NCBI RefSeq assembly: GCF_023015865.1
Contig: NZ_JALKBC010000005.1
Coordinates: 248,001-312,000, forward strand
Direction: 5' to 3'
DNA: 64,000 nucleotides
From: Arenibacter sp. F26102
GTDB lineage: Bacteria > Bacteroidota > Bacteroidia > Flavobacteriales > Flavobacteriaceae
Positions within the stretch are counted from its first letter, which is position 1. Every line of letters starts with the position of its first letter. Below the pieces are notes generated by a model that was given only the letters and a program-made list of their open reading frames with translations, did not search any database and was not told the DNA's origin. Made by a program: the position numbers and the translations under genes. Shown in pieces: positions 8,532-16,011 of the stretch.

Positions 8532-8566
8532 AAAGAGAAATCCCAACGGGCTTTCTCTTTTTTTTT
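8532..8566 (+). terminator. intrinsic terminator after the J-domain gene
   Basis: Arms AAAGAGAAA (8532-8540) and TTTCTCTTT (8552-8560) pair, with an inner CCC/GGG extension around a three-base loop, and are followed by a long T run. It is a Rho-independent terminator, possibly bidirectional. Confidence 0.75.
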
Positions 8567-8704
8567 GTGGGGTGTTAGAACGTTGTTTTGGCCTTTATCC
8601 GTCATAATAATCAATATCGACCCACCTTCACAATCTAATTCCAAAGGATTATACATCGTTTAAAATTGTATGGATTATTATAGAAATCCAATGCTTTTAT
8701 GTAA

Positions 8705-9094
8705 TTATAAGCCATCCAGGAGTACTTCGGCAACAACTATTCCGATTGATAAAATAAATAGGATTAAGGCGGGCAAGGACTTAATATTTGGGTCATCGGC
8801 CTTAAAATGCATGGCAATGGCACCTAACATGAATATTCCCATGGCACCTGCAGCAGGGGTACTTAGATCCTTTATCCAAATAGAGATCAATAACAATACT
8901 GCCAGAGAAACCTTAATGGTGCCTATTATATACATAATTGCAGGCGAAAGACGATAAGTTTCGAATTCTTCCTTCATGGATTTGGCATCACCTCCTCGCC
9001 ATGGGGTGGGTTTGTTGAAACGGATAAACCATACATTTATAATGCTAATGGAAATAATGATCTTGGCCGCAACCATGAAGTAAGAAATTAGCAT
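8705..9094 (-). CDS. DoxX-like integral membrane protein
   Basis: A 129-residue protein with four hydrophobic segments, as in DoxX-family proteins (for example ISYFMVAAKIIISISIINVW, then SPAIMYIIGTIKVSLAVLLL, then GAMGIFMLGAIAMHF, then ALILFILSIGIVVAEVLL). Sequence is clearly similar to the protein at 20054-20419: both share the order INVW, PTPWRGG or ATQWRGG, YIIGTIKV or YVIGSLKV and AIAMHFK or AIAMHMK. DoxX proteins are linked to redox or detoxification roles, but no catalytic residue is visible. It is transcribed away from the TetR gene at 9290. Confidence 0.8.
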   Translation of the reverse strand: MLISYFMVAAKIIISISIINVWFIRFNKPTPWRGGDAKSMKEEFETYRLSPAIMYIIGTIKVSLAVLLLISIWIKDLSTPAAGAMGIFMLGAIAMHFKADDPNIKSLPALILFILSIGIVVAEVLLDGL

Positions 9095-9252
9095 AGCTCT
9101 TTGGTAAATTAAAAGTTGGTCAAGGTTCTTTCTTCCTAATATAGGAAATATGCACTGAATTTAGATCAATTATTAAATTATTGATTCTATTTTATAGTTG
9201 ATTTGTCAATCGTTATTGCAATGACACCCTAAATGTCAAAATTTTATATAAA

Positions 9253-9266
9253 CGAATATTTATTCG
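9253..9266. promoter_or_regulatory. putative operator of the second TetR regulator (CGAATA-tt-TATTCG)
   Basis: A perfect palindrome with six-base arms CGAATA/TATTCG and a two-base centre lies 11 bp upstream of the -7 box at 9278-9285, covering the -33 region. The core GAATA-2-TATTC recurs at 9883-9894 before the downstream hydrolase gene, which supports a shared regulator. Confidence 0.65.
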
Positions 9267-9277
9267 ATTTAAATATT

Positions 9278-9285
9278 TATATTTG
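9278..9285 (+). promoter_or_regulatory. -7 promoter element of the second TetR gene
   Basis: TATATTTG matches TAnnTTTG perfectly and ends 4 bp before the GTG at 9290. It decides the start codon: the longer reading frame from 9233 would begin upstream of both operator and promoter. Confidence 0.5.
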
Positions 9286-9289
9286 CGGC

Positions 9290-9862
9290 GTGAGGGTAAA
9301 GGATGAAACAAAACAATTGGCCATAGTAGAAAACACTTTAGAAGTAGTTTTTGAAAGGGGCTTTGCCGGAATTAAAATGGCGGACTTGGCTAAACGAGTA
9401 GGACTATCCGTGTCCACGTTGTATGTTTATTACAGAAATAAAGAAGATTTAATAGTATCCATTGCCACCGATTTAATCGCCAGGGAAACACAGAGAAGCG
9501 AACAGGAGATATCGGAAAATTTACCATATAAGCTTAAACTAAAAACACTGTGGTTGTTTTGGATAAACTTCAGTATTAACCATAGAAAGGAAATGAGCTT
9601 CCTGGAACAGTTAAAGAAATCACCGTATTACGATAAAGTTCCAGTGTCCGTTAAGGAAAGCAAAAGTAAGTTGGCCAAGGAATTAATTGACTTGGGGAAA
9701 AAGGAAGGTCTGCTAAAGAATATTGATAACGATATTCATTTTGCGGTTATAGGGGCCATAATGGGGGAGACCGTAAAATTAATTATGGACAGAAAATTGG
9801 AATTGAATAAGAAAGACATAGACCTGATGTTTTCCACGGTTTGGGACGCCATTAAAAGTTAG
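9290..9862 (+). CDS. TetR/AcrR family transcriptional regulator
   Basis: A 190-residue TetR protein when started at the GTG at 9290 (VRVKDETKQ). The helix-turn-helix is GFAGIKMADLAKRVGLS followed by STLYVYYRNKEDL. The frame is open upstream to 9233, but that extension contains the palindrome and -7 box and would add 19 atypical residues, so the shorter form is preferred. The start may be leaderless. The protein probably represses itself and the metallo-hydrolase gene 71 bp downstream, because the same GAATA-2-TATTC palindrome stands before each gene. The inducer is unknown, possibly a lipid-like molecule given the neighbour. Confidence 0.88.
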   Translation: MRVKDETKQLAIVENTLEVVFERGFAGIKMADLAKRVGLSVSTLYVYYRNKEDLIVSIATDLIARETQRSEQEISENLPYKLKLKTLWLFWINFSINHRKEMSFLEQLKKSPYYDKVPVSVKESKSKLAKELIDLGKKEGLLKNIDNDIHFAVIGAIMGETVKLIMDRKLELNKKDIDLMFSTVWDAIKS

Positions 9863-9882
9863 TTTTTTTTTGGATTATAACA

Positions 9883-9894
9883 GAATAAATATTC
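9883..9894. promoter_or_regulatory. second copy of the TetR operator (GAATA-aa-TATTC)
   Basis: A perfect palindrome with arms GAATA/TATTC lies between the TetR stop and the hydrolase start. It shares the arms of the operator at 9253-9266 and extends to TATTCG on its right side. It predicts that the regulator also controls the hydrolase. Confidence 0.6.
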
Positions 9895-9933
9895 GATAAT
9901 AAAGTAATTGGTGTCATATTGGTGGCAAAAACT

Positions 9934-11070
9934 ATGAATCAACTAAAAAAAATAGTAAAGAACATGGGTATAATTATTGGCAGCGGACTTTTTATGGTGA
10001 TTGTAATTGGTGTCTTTTTTTTGTATTTAAGCCCAGAGTTTGGAGGTTCTCCTACTTTGGAGCAGAAAACGATCTACCTTAAATCGGCCAATTATAAAGA
10101 TGGAAAGTTTATCAACAAGGAACATGTAAAACTGGATATGAGTATGCGCGATATGGGGAGAAGTCTGGCTGGCTATTTTGGACCATCACCACTAACTAAA
10201 CCCAAAAGGGATATTTCAGTGGAGAAATTGGATTCATTGGATATCGTTAATTATAAAGACAGCACTCGCCTTATCTGGTTTGGTCATTCTGCTTTTCTGT
10301 TACAAACGAACAATAAAACAATTTTGATCGATCCCATGTTCGGAAATGTACCTGCACCACACCCCATGTTGGGGAGTAACAGATTTAGCAGGGAATTGCC
10401 TATAGCTGTGGAAAAACTTCCAGTTATAGATGCTGTAATTATTTCACATGATCATTACGATCATTTGGATTATGGCTCTATACAGAAACTAAAAGAGAAG
10501 GTGAATATGTTTTATACCCCATTGGGTGTTGGTGTGCACTTACAAAAATGGGGAGTGGAAAAAGAACGTATTGTAGAGTTGGATTGGTGGCAGGAAGTCA
10601 ATCATGAGGGGTTCATATTCAAATGTACCCCGGCCCAGCATTTTTCCGGAAGGGGATTTTCCGATCGGGCCAATACCTTATGGAGTTCTTGGGTAGTACA
10701 ATCAGATACCGATAATATTTTCTTTAGTGGAGACAGTGGTTATGGCCCACATTTTAAGGAAATAGGAGAGAAATTTGGTCCATTCGATTTTGCCATGATT
10801 GAGTGCGGACAGTACAATGAGATGTGGCCCGATATTCATATGTTTCCAGAGGAGACCGCCCAAGCAGGCCTGGATGTGCGGGCAAAACAGATTATGCCCA
10901 TTCACTGGGGAGCCTTTAAACTGGCAATGCACCCTTGGACAGAACCCGTAGAACGCCTTTCCAAAAAAGCTAAGGAACTCAATTTGGATTTAATAATACC
11001 AAGAATTGGTGAACCTATAAATATCGATAAGTTGAATGTGCGAACCACTGAATGGTGGAAAAAATCTTAA
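9934..11070 (+). CDS. membrane-anchored metallo-beta-lactamase-fold hydrolase (NAPE-PLD/UlaG-like)
   Basis: A 378-residue protein with an N-terminal membrane anchor (GIIIGSGLFMVIVIGVFFLY) and a metallo-beta-lactamase fold. Visible motifs: WFGHSAFLL, LIDPMFG, the metal site SHDHYDHLD (HxHxDH), FSGDSGYGPHF and a late IHWGAF. The arrangement resembles N-acylphosphatidylethanolamine phospholipase D and UlaG-type hydrolases. A lipid or amide/phosphodiester substrate at the membrane is likely but unproven. ATG 9934 is preferred over TTG 9919 and GTG 9922 for ordinary initiation. A TetR gene lies immediately upstream with a matching operator, so expression is probably inducible. Confidence 0.85.
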   Translation: MNQLKKIVKNMGIIIGSGLFMVIVIGVFFLYLSPEFGGSPTLEQKTIYLKSANYKDGKFINKEHVKLDMSMRDMGRSLAGYFGPSPLTKPKRDISVEKLDSLDIVNYKDSTRLIWFGHSAFLLQTNNKTILIDPMFGNVPAPHPMLGSNRFSRELPIAVEKLPVIDAVIISHDHYDHLDYGSIQKLKEKVNMFYTPLGVGVHLQKWGVEKERIVELDWWQEVNHEGFIFKCTPAQHFSGRGFSDRANTLWSSWVVQSDTDNIFFSGDSGYGPHFKEIGEKFGPFDFAMIECGQYNEMWPDIHMFPEETAQAGLDVRAKQIMPIHWGAFKLAMHPWTEPVERLSKKAKELNLDLIIPRIGEPINIDKLNVRTTEWWKKS

Positions 11071-11077
11071 TAGAGGT

Positions 11078-11284
11078 ATGATTACAATTTTTAAGACAGA
11101 TATAAGCGAGGAACAGGAGTCCAGAGTAAGGCAATTTTTGGAGCTATTTAAGGAGATTTTAAAAATAGATTTCGATTTTGAGGATTGCGATAATATACTG
11201 CGTATCGAAACCAAAGACAATATAACGCTACATGTAGAAATCGTCCTAAATTCCAACGGTTATTTCTGCAAAGAACTTTTGTAG
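11078..11284 (+). CDS. small conserved hypothetical protein (HMA-like fold)
   Basis: A 68-residue protein starting at MITIFKTDISEEQ. The beta-alpha-beta pattern (ITIFKTD, a helix to about residue 28, then LKIDFDFED, LRIETKD and LHVEIVLN) resembles the heavy-metal-associated fold, but the metal-binding CxxC is absent. It starts 7 bp after the hydrolase stop and may be co-transcribed with it. The frame is open further upstream, inside the hydrolase, but the ATG at 11078 avoids a large overlap. Function is unknown. Confidence 0.65.
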   Translation: MITIFKTDISEEQESRVRQFLELFKEILKIDFDFEDCDNILRIETKDNITLHVEIVLNSNGYFCKELL

Positions 11285-11358
11285 CAATATGTGCTGCCAT
11301 TGAAATGCTCTTTTTGAGCTGGGCCATATAAATGGCCTAAATATTATATAATAAATAT

Positions 11359-11366
11359 TACTTTTG
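11359..11366 (+). promoter_or_regulatory. -7 promoter element of the aguB-aguA operon
   Basis: TACTTTTG matches TAnnTTTG and lies 22 bp upstream of the aguB ATG. No clear TTG is seen at the expected -33 position. Confidence 0.45.
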
Positions 11367-11388
11367 CAGCATCTTTTATAATAACTAT

Positions 11389-12270
11389 ATGAAGAAATAT
11401 AAGATTGCAGTAGTACAGTTAAACCTAAATGATGTTGCCGAAAACAACTTGAAAAAGTGCGTCACTTGGGTTAAAAAAGCAGCTAAACAAGGTGCGGAGG
11501 TAATTTGTCTCCCAGAACTATATAGTAGCCATTACTTTTGTCAAAGTGAGGACACCGACAATTTTGCCTTGGCGGAACCATTATACGGTACCTCCTTTAA
11601 GGCATTTAGTGCTTTGGCCAAGGAATTGGGAGTGGTCATAATTGTCCCCTTTTTTGAAAAGCGGATGGCTGGCATTTATCACAATAGTGCCTATATTATT
11701 GATACCGATGGTTCGGAAGCGGGATTATATAGAAAAATGCACATTCCGGACGATCCACATTTCTACGAAAAATTTTATTTTACCCCAGGAGATCTGGGCT
11801 TTAAGAACAATCCTACCAAAAAAGGTAATATTGGAACTTTGATTTGTTGGGATCAATGGTACCCTGAAGCAGCAAGGCTTACTGCACTTAAAGGTTCGGA
11901 GGTCTTATTTTACCCAACAGCCATTGGTTGGCATCCTCAAGAAAAGGAGGAATATGGGGAAAAGCAATACAATGCATGGATGAATGTCATGAAAGGTCAC
12001 GCCGTAGCCAATGGTGTTTTTGTTGCCGCTGCCAATAGGATAGGACTGGAGCAATACTTGCCAAATACAGCGGGAATAGAGTTTTGGGGAGCATCTTTTA
12101 TCGCGGGGCCACAAGGTGAAATCTTGGCCCAGGCATCCCATGACAAGGAAGAGATACTTATAGCCGAAGTGGATTTAGATTTACAGGAAAATGTACGGCA
12201 AAATTGGCCATTCTTTAGAGATCGCCGTATAGATGCCTTTGCCGATTTAACCAAAAGAGCCTTGGATTAA
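11389..12270 (+). CDS. aguB: N-carbamoylputrescine amidase
   Basis: A 293-residue nitrilase-superfamily amidohydrolase, the normal size. It converts N-carbamoylputrescine to putrescine, CO2 and ammonia. The Glu-Lys-Cys catalytic triad is visible: Glu in CLPELYSSHYF, Lys in YRKMHIPDDP, and Cys in LICWDQWYPEAARL. The aromatic-rich YSSHYFCQ and FYEKFYF segments are characteristic of this subfamily rather than of generic nitrilases. The stop codon is directly followed by the start of agmatine deiminase, giving a two-gene operon that completes agmatine to putrescine. Arginine decarboxylase is not in this window. Confidence 0.93.
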   Translation: MKKYKIAVVQLNLNDVAENNLKKCVTWVKKAAKQGAEVICLPELYSSHYFCQSEDTDNFALAEPLYGTSFKAFSALAKELGVVIIVPFFEKRMAGIYHNSAYIIDTDGSEAGLYRKMHIPDDPHFYEKFYFTPGDLGFKNNPTKKGNIGTLICWDQWYPEAARLTALKGSEVLFYPTAIGWHPQEKEEYGEKQYNAWMNVMKGHAVANGVFVAAANRIGLEQYLPNTAGIEFWGASFIAGPQGEILAQASHDKEEILIAEVDLDLQENVRQNWPFFRDRRIDAFADLTKRALD

Positions 12271-13299
12271 ATGAGAAGATTTCCTGCAGAATGGGAAAAA
12301 CAGCAAGGAATTTTGCTCTGTTTTCCGCATAACGGTAACGATTGGCCCGGAAAATACAGGGCCATACAATGGGCCTTTGTAGAATTTATAAAGAAGGTAA
12401 CTACCTATGAACAGGTTTTTTTGGTAGTGGACAGTGCCGAGCATCAGGACAAGGTGTCAGAAATGCTGGAACAGGCAACTGTGAACCTTAAAAAGGTCAG
12501 TTTTATAGTTCAGAAAACCAACCGTAGTTGGATGCGCGATTCAGGACCCATTATTGTTAAAAATGGCAAGAACCGCGAGGCCTTAAACTTTAACTTTAAT
12601 GGTTGGGCCAAATATTCCAATTACAAACTGGACAGAAAGGTACCCAAGGCCATTTCGGAAATCTTGGAAGTGCCTTTGACACAGGTGTTGTACAAAGGAA
12701 AACCAGTGGTTTTGGAAGGTGGAGCGTTGGAAGTAAATGGAAAGGGAACTTTGATTACTTCAGAGGAGTGTCTTTTACATCCAACAGTACAGGTTAGAAA
12801 TGCAAACTTTACCAAATCGGATTACGAAACTATCTTTAAGGAATACCTAGGTGTAACCAATACCATTTGGGTGGGTGATGGCATTACAGGAGACGACACC
12901 CATGGTCATATTGACGATTTGTGCAGATTTGTGGATGAGGAAACTATAGTAACAGTAGTAGAGTCCGACCCGAAGCATAAAAATTATAAGGCCCTTCAAG
13001 ATAATTTGAAACGGCTTCAAAAAGCTACCTTGGAAAACGGGAAATCTCCAAGAATTATTACGCTGCCAATGCCAAAGGATATTGTTTTTGAGGATTTGAC
13101 CCTGCCCGCCAGTTATGCCAATTTCTTGATTCTTAACAACTGTGTGTTGGTTCCTACATTTAATGATGCCGCAGATAGAATAGCTTTAGATACGCTGGCT
13201 ACATGCTTTCCTGATAGGGAAGTCATAGGTATTAGCGCTATAGATCTTATATGGGGCTTTGGTACGCTGCATTGTTTGAGTCAGCAGATACCAGTGTAA
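12271..13299 (+). CDS. aguA: agmatine deiminase
   Basis: A 342-residue guanidino-group-modifying enzyme that hydrolyses agmatine to N-carbamoylputrescine and ammonia in the cytoplasm. Family features visible: PAEWEKQQGILLCFPH near the start, NRSWMRDSGP, LEGGALEVNGKGT, DDTHGHIDDLCRF and the C-terminal nucleophile region GTLHCLSQQIPV containing the catalytic Cys. It begins at the base immediately after the aguB stop, so the genes are translationally coupled. The pair supplies putrescine for polyamine synthesis. Confidence 0.94.
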   Translation: MRRFPAEWEKQQGILLCFPHNGNDWPGKYRAIQWAFVEFIKKVTTYEQVFLVVDSAEHQDKVSEMLEQATVNLKKVSFIVQKTNRSWMRDSGPIIVKNGKNREALNFNFNGWAKYSNYKLDRKVPKAISEILEVPLTQVLYKGKPVVLEGGALEVNGKGTLITSEECLLHPTVQVRNANFTKSDYETIFKEYLGVTNTIWVGDGITGDDTHGHIDDLCRFVDEETIVTVVESDPKHKNYKALQDNLKRLQKATLENGKSPRIITLPMPKDIVFEDLTLPASYANFLILNNCVLVPTFNDAADRIALDTLATCFPDREVIGISAIDLIWGFGTLHCLSQQIPV

Positions 13300-13319
13300 A
13301 TTTAGATTGACCTCAAATA

Positions 13320-13369
13320 GGTTTCGACTACGATCAATCTCTATAGAATGACCGGGCGAAGTCGAAGCC
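13320..13369. repeat. imperfect inverted repeat between convergent genes
   Basis: The arm GGTTTCGACTACG (13320-13332) pairs imperfectly with CGAAGTCGAAGCC (13357-13369). Inverted elements with a TTCGACT/AGTCGAA core are common between convergent genes in Flavobacteriia. It may serve as a bidirectional terminator for aguA and the ArsC-like gene. Confidence 0.5.
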
Positions 13370-13434
13370 ATAGGAATTAAACTTCTTTTTAAAAACCGAT
13401 TATTGTTCTCTGCCAGCTGTAATTCTGGAGGTAA

Positions 13435-13800
13435 TTATATTTTAATAATATCGGTTGGAGTTTCCACTAAAATGGTCATTTCGCCACGTAGTGCTATCGG
13501 CTGCTTCATAATTTCAGGGTTGTGCCTTATCATTTTAATCCAGTCGTCTGTAGAAAATTCATGATGGTCAAAATGGGTTTTATAGGATGGATGTTCCTGA
13601 TTTACCAAGTCCTTTACCTCAATATTCAATTTGTCTGCCAATTCCACTATTTGGGTTCCCGTTAGGGTGACCTTTAAGATGTCTATCTCATGTATCGGAA
13701 GGCCCTCGGCCTTGGCGTATGCCAAAGTTTGCTTGGCCCTTGTAGATTTGGAACTGTAATACAAGGTAATCTGTCTTTCCGATGTAGCTATTTCTCCCAT
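13435..13800 (-). CDS. ArsC/Spx-like thioredoxin-fold protein without cysteine
   Basis: A 121-residue protein with the length and layout of the ArsC/Spx family: an N-terminal beta strand ITLYYSSKSTRAKQ, helix TLAYAKAEG, strand IHEIDILK and a C-terminal half ending PIALRGEMTILVETPTDII. In ArsC and Spx the loop after the first strand carries the catalytic Cys; here it is SSKSTRAKQ and the whole protein has no Cys. It is therefore unlikely to be an arsenate reductase and may have a binding or regulatory role. It lies 21 bp downstream of a small conserved gene on the same strand. Confidence 0.8.
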   Translation of the reverse strand: MGEIATSERQITLYYSSKSTRAKQTLAYAKAEGLPIHEIDILKVTLTGTQIVELADKLNIEVKDLVNQEHPSYKTHFDHHEFSTDDWIKMIRHNPEIMKQPIALRGEMTILVETPTDIIKI

Positions 13801-13821
13801 ATTCTTTATTTTAGAATTGCA

Positions 13822-14037
13822 CTACCCATTTTTTTTATGGGTCTCTAAATGATGTTTTAATAATTGCTTTAAACTCTCCAAATAATCTTGCAAAACGGCC
13901 TTATCTACATCGGGATGAGTTTTTGTAGGAATAGTCAAAGGGTTTTCATCCAGAGAACGATATAATTCTGGGTAATTGGTCTCGATATTGGAGGTGAGCT
14001 GCGTAATTTGGCCTAATACTTTTCTTAAATCATTCAT
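13822..14037 (-). CDS. small conserved hypothetical protein
   Basis: A 71-residue, mostly helical and charged protein (MNDLRKVLGQITQLTSNIETNYPEL start). It has no signal peptide, membrane segment or recognisable motif. It is probably the first gene of a two-gene operon with the Cys-less ArsC-like protein. I do not recognise a family. Confidence 0.65.
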   Translation of the reverse strand: MNDLRKVLGQITQLTSNIETNYPELYRSLDENPLTIPTKTHPDVDKAVLQDYLESLKQLLKHHLETHKKNG

Positions 14038-14441
14038 TTTAAAACAGTATTGATTACATACTATAAATATAAAGAAGTTTTTAATCCAAAACTCTGACGA
14101 TGGTCATATAAATCCTATTTACTGTACAATAATCCTTAAAATATTCATTGGCCGTCCGAATTTTATTAGTTCACGACTACGGAAACAAATTAAAGACTTG
14201 TTCTTGCTTATCTATGCTTGTCAATTTTACTCCCATGTGTTTATATAAGGTTTATGACCGTTCATATGGTGTTATTTTTTAGGTGTAACCATATTTTGGT
14301 GCTATTTCAATTATATTTATGTAGCACAAACCTTTAAATGGGTATAAATACCCATTATATTTACTATAATGGTTTAAGCTGTATACAACTACCTTTAGGG
14401 TGCAATTTAGAGCGACAGTATAACAATATAAAAGAACAATA
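14038..14441. other. 404-bp intergenic region between divergent genes
   Basis: No gene is convincing here. The region contains the promoter zones of the minus-strand small gene and the plus-strand oxidoreductase, including the perfect inverted repeat at 14337-14356. Confidence 0.5.
14337..14356. promoter_or_regulatory. perfect inverted repeat, putative operator of the oxidoreductase operon
   Basis: Arms AATGGGTA (14337-14344) and TACCCATT (14349-14356) are perfectly complementary around TAAA. It lies about 85 bp before the oxidoreductase start, with no downstream T run, so an operator is more likely than a terminator. The regulator is not encoded next to it. Confidence 0.5.
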
Positions 14442-15455
14442 ATGAAAGCAATAGGATTTAAACGATCATTACCCATTACGGAAAAGAATAGTTTTATAGC
14501 CTTTGAAACGGAGAAACCAACCCCAAAGGGATATGATTTGTTGGTTAAAATATGGGCCATATCCGTAAACCCGGTCGACTTTAAAGTTAGACAAAATGCA
14601 GCAAAGGATATGGTGTTGGATACCCCTAAAATTATAGGATGGGATGCGGTAGGAGTCGTGGAGGCCAAAGGTGATAAAGCTACAAAGTTTAAGGTGGGAG
14701 ACCATGTGTATTATGCCGGTGACATTACCAGAAGTGGGAGCAATGCGGAATATCAGCTTGTTGATGAACGTATTGTAGGTCACAAACCTACAAACTTGAG
14801 TGTTCCTGAGGCCGCGGCAATGCCATTGACGAGCTTAACCGCTTATGAAGCATTGTTCGACCGCATTAGGATAGACCCTGAAAAAGACAAGGGAAAATCT
14901 GTTTTGATTATTGCGGGTGCCGGCGGGGTAGGCTCCATCGCCATTCAATTGGCCAAGAAATTGTGCAACCTCACGGTTATCGCCACGGCTTCTCGAGAGG
15001 ATTCCATATCCTGGTGCAATGATTTGGGAGCGGATTATGTAGTGAATCACTACAACCTAAAAGAGGAATTGGAGAAAATTGGCCATAGTCAGGTCAATTA
15101 TATATTGGATTTCGTGGATCTGGATGGGTATTGGGAATTGGCCGCGGATATAATTAAACCCCAAGGGCACATTGTTTCCATTACGGGCAGCAGTACACCC
15201 TTGGATATCAATTTGTTAAAAAATAAAAGTGTTACTTTTTCATGGGAGTTTATGTACACCCGTTCCATGTTCAATACGGAGGACATAGAGCGGCAGCACG
15301 AAATTTTAAACCATATAGGCCAATTATTGGATGAGGGTATTTTAAAAACTACATTGACTACTACGCTATATGGATTTACGGTTGAAAATTTAAAGGCAGC
15401 ACATGAAATGCAAGAGTCCGGTAAAACCATCGGGAAAACGGTAATCCTTTATTAG
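14442..15455 (+). CDS. zinc-independent quinone oxidoreductase / MDR alcohol dehydrogenase-like protein
   Basis: A 337-residue medium-chain dehydrogenase/reductase. It has the substrate-domain start MKAIGFKRSLPI, VKIWAISVNPVDFKVR, IIGWDAVGVVEAKG, and the NADPH-binding IAGAGGVGSIAIQLAKK. The catalytic and structural zinc cysteines of true alcohol dehydrogenases are absent, as expected for the QOR/ZADH subfamily (YogA/YhdH-like). It probably reduces quinones or enals with NADPH. A RidA-family gene follows 18 bp downstream, suggesting a detoxification operon. A perfect palindrome upstream may be its operator. Confidence 0.88.
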   Translation: MKAIGFKRSLPITEKNSFIAFETEKPTPKGYDLLVKIWAISVNPVDFKVRQNAAKDMVLDTPKIIGWDAVGVVEAKGDKATKFKVGDHVYYAGDITRSGSNAEYQLVDERIVGHKPTNLSVPEAAAMPLTSLTAYEALFDRIRIDPEKDKGKSVLIIAGAGGVGSIAIQLAKKLCNLTVIATASREDSISWCNDLGADYVVNHYNLKEELEKIGHSQVNYILDFVDLDGYWELAADIIKPQGHIVSITGSSTPLDINLLKNKSVTFSWEFMYTRSMFNTEDIERQHEILNHIGQLLDEGILKTTLTTTLYGFTVENLKAAHEMQESGKTIGKTVILY

Positions 15456-15473
15456 TTAAAAAATTCCAAGAAA

Positions 15474-15944
15474 ATGACCGTTGAAGAAAATTTAGAGAGT
15501 TTAGGTATTGTAGTACCCAAAATAGCCCCAAGAGGGGTAGGGAATTATGTTTCGTGGACAATTTCCAACAATATTCTTTATACTTCCGGCCAGTTGCCAT
15601 GGAAAGACGGGGAATTCGGAGTTTTGCCATACACCGGTAGGGTAGGGAGCGATCTAAATATAAAGGAGGGCTATGAATGTGCACGTATTTGCGCCATCAA
15701 TGCCATTGCGCAATTGAAAGATGCGGTTAAAGACTTGGAAAGGGTTAAAAAAATTATCCGCTTGGATTGCCATATACAGGCTGCCGAGGGGTTTAAGGAT
15801 CATTCAGATGTTTTGGATGGTGCTTCGGATGTAATGAATCAAGTGTTTGGGGAAAGGGGAATCCACACCCGATCGGCAATCGGGATTTATCAATCACCAT
15901 TGGATGTGCCGGTAATTGTCTATTTAATTGCCGAAGTAGATTAA
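15474..15944 (+). CDS. RidA family protein (YjgF/Rid group)
   Basis: A 156-residue Rid-family protein. Typical features: LYTSGQLPWKDGE, GRVGSDLNIKEGYECAR, CAINAIAQLKDAV and the C-terminal RSAIGIYQSPLDVPVIV with the conserved Arg. RidA proteins hydrolyse reactive enamine/imine intermediates made by PLP enzymes. At 156 residues it is longer than canonical RidA (about 128), placing it among the longer YjgF-like subgroup. It follows the oxidoreductase by 18 bp and is probably co-transcribed. Confidence 0.9.
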   Translation: MTVEENLESLGIVVPKIAPRGVGNYVSWTISNNILYTSGQLPWKDGEFGVLPYTGRVGSDLNIKEGYECARICAINAIAQLKDAVKDLERVKKIIRLDCHIQAAEGFKDHSDVLDGASDVMNQVFGERGIHTRSAIGIYQSPLDVPVIVYLIAEVD

Positions 15945-16011
15945 GTACAGTTTTGGAATAAGGCCAACCTTTGATTTTAAATTTTTAGCTACTATACAAT
16001 GGGCTAAAACA

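Noticed and set aside
917..11070. Catechol degradation gene cluster
   Set aside because: The dioxygenase-like gene has no muconate cycloisomerase, decarboxylase or hydrolase of that pathway nearby.
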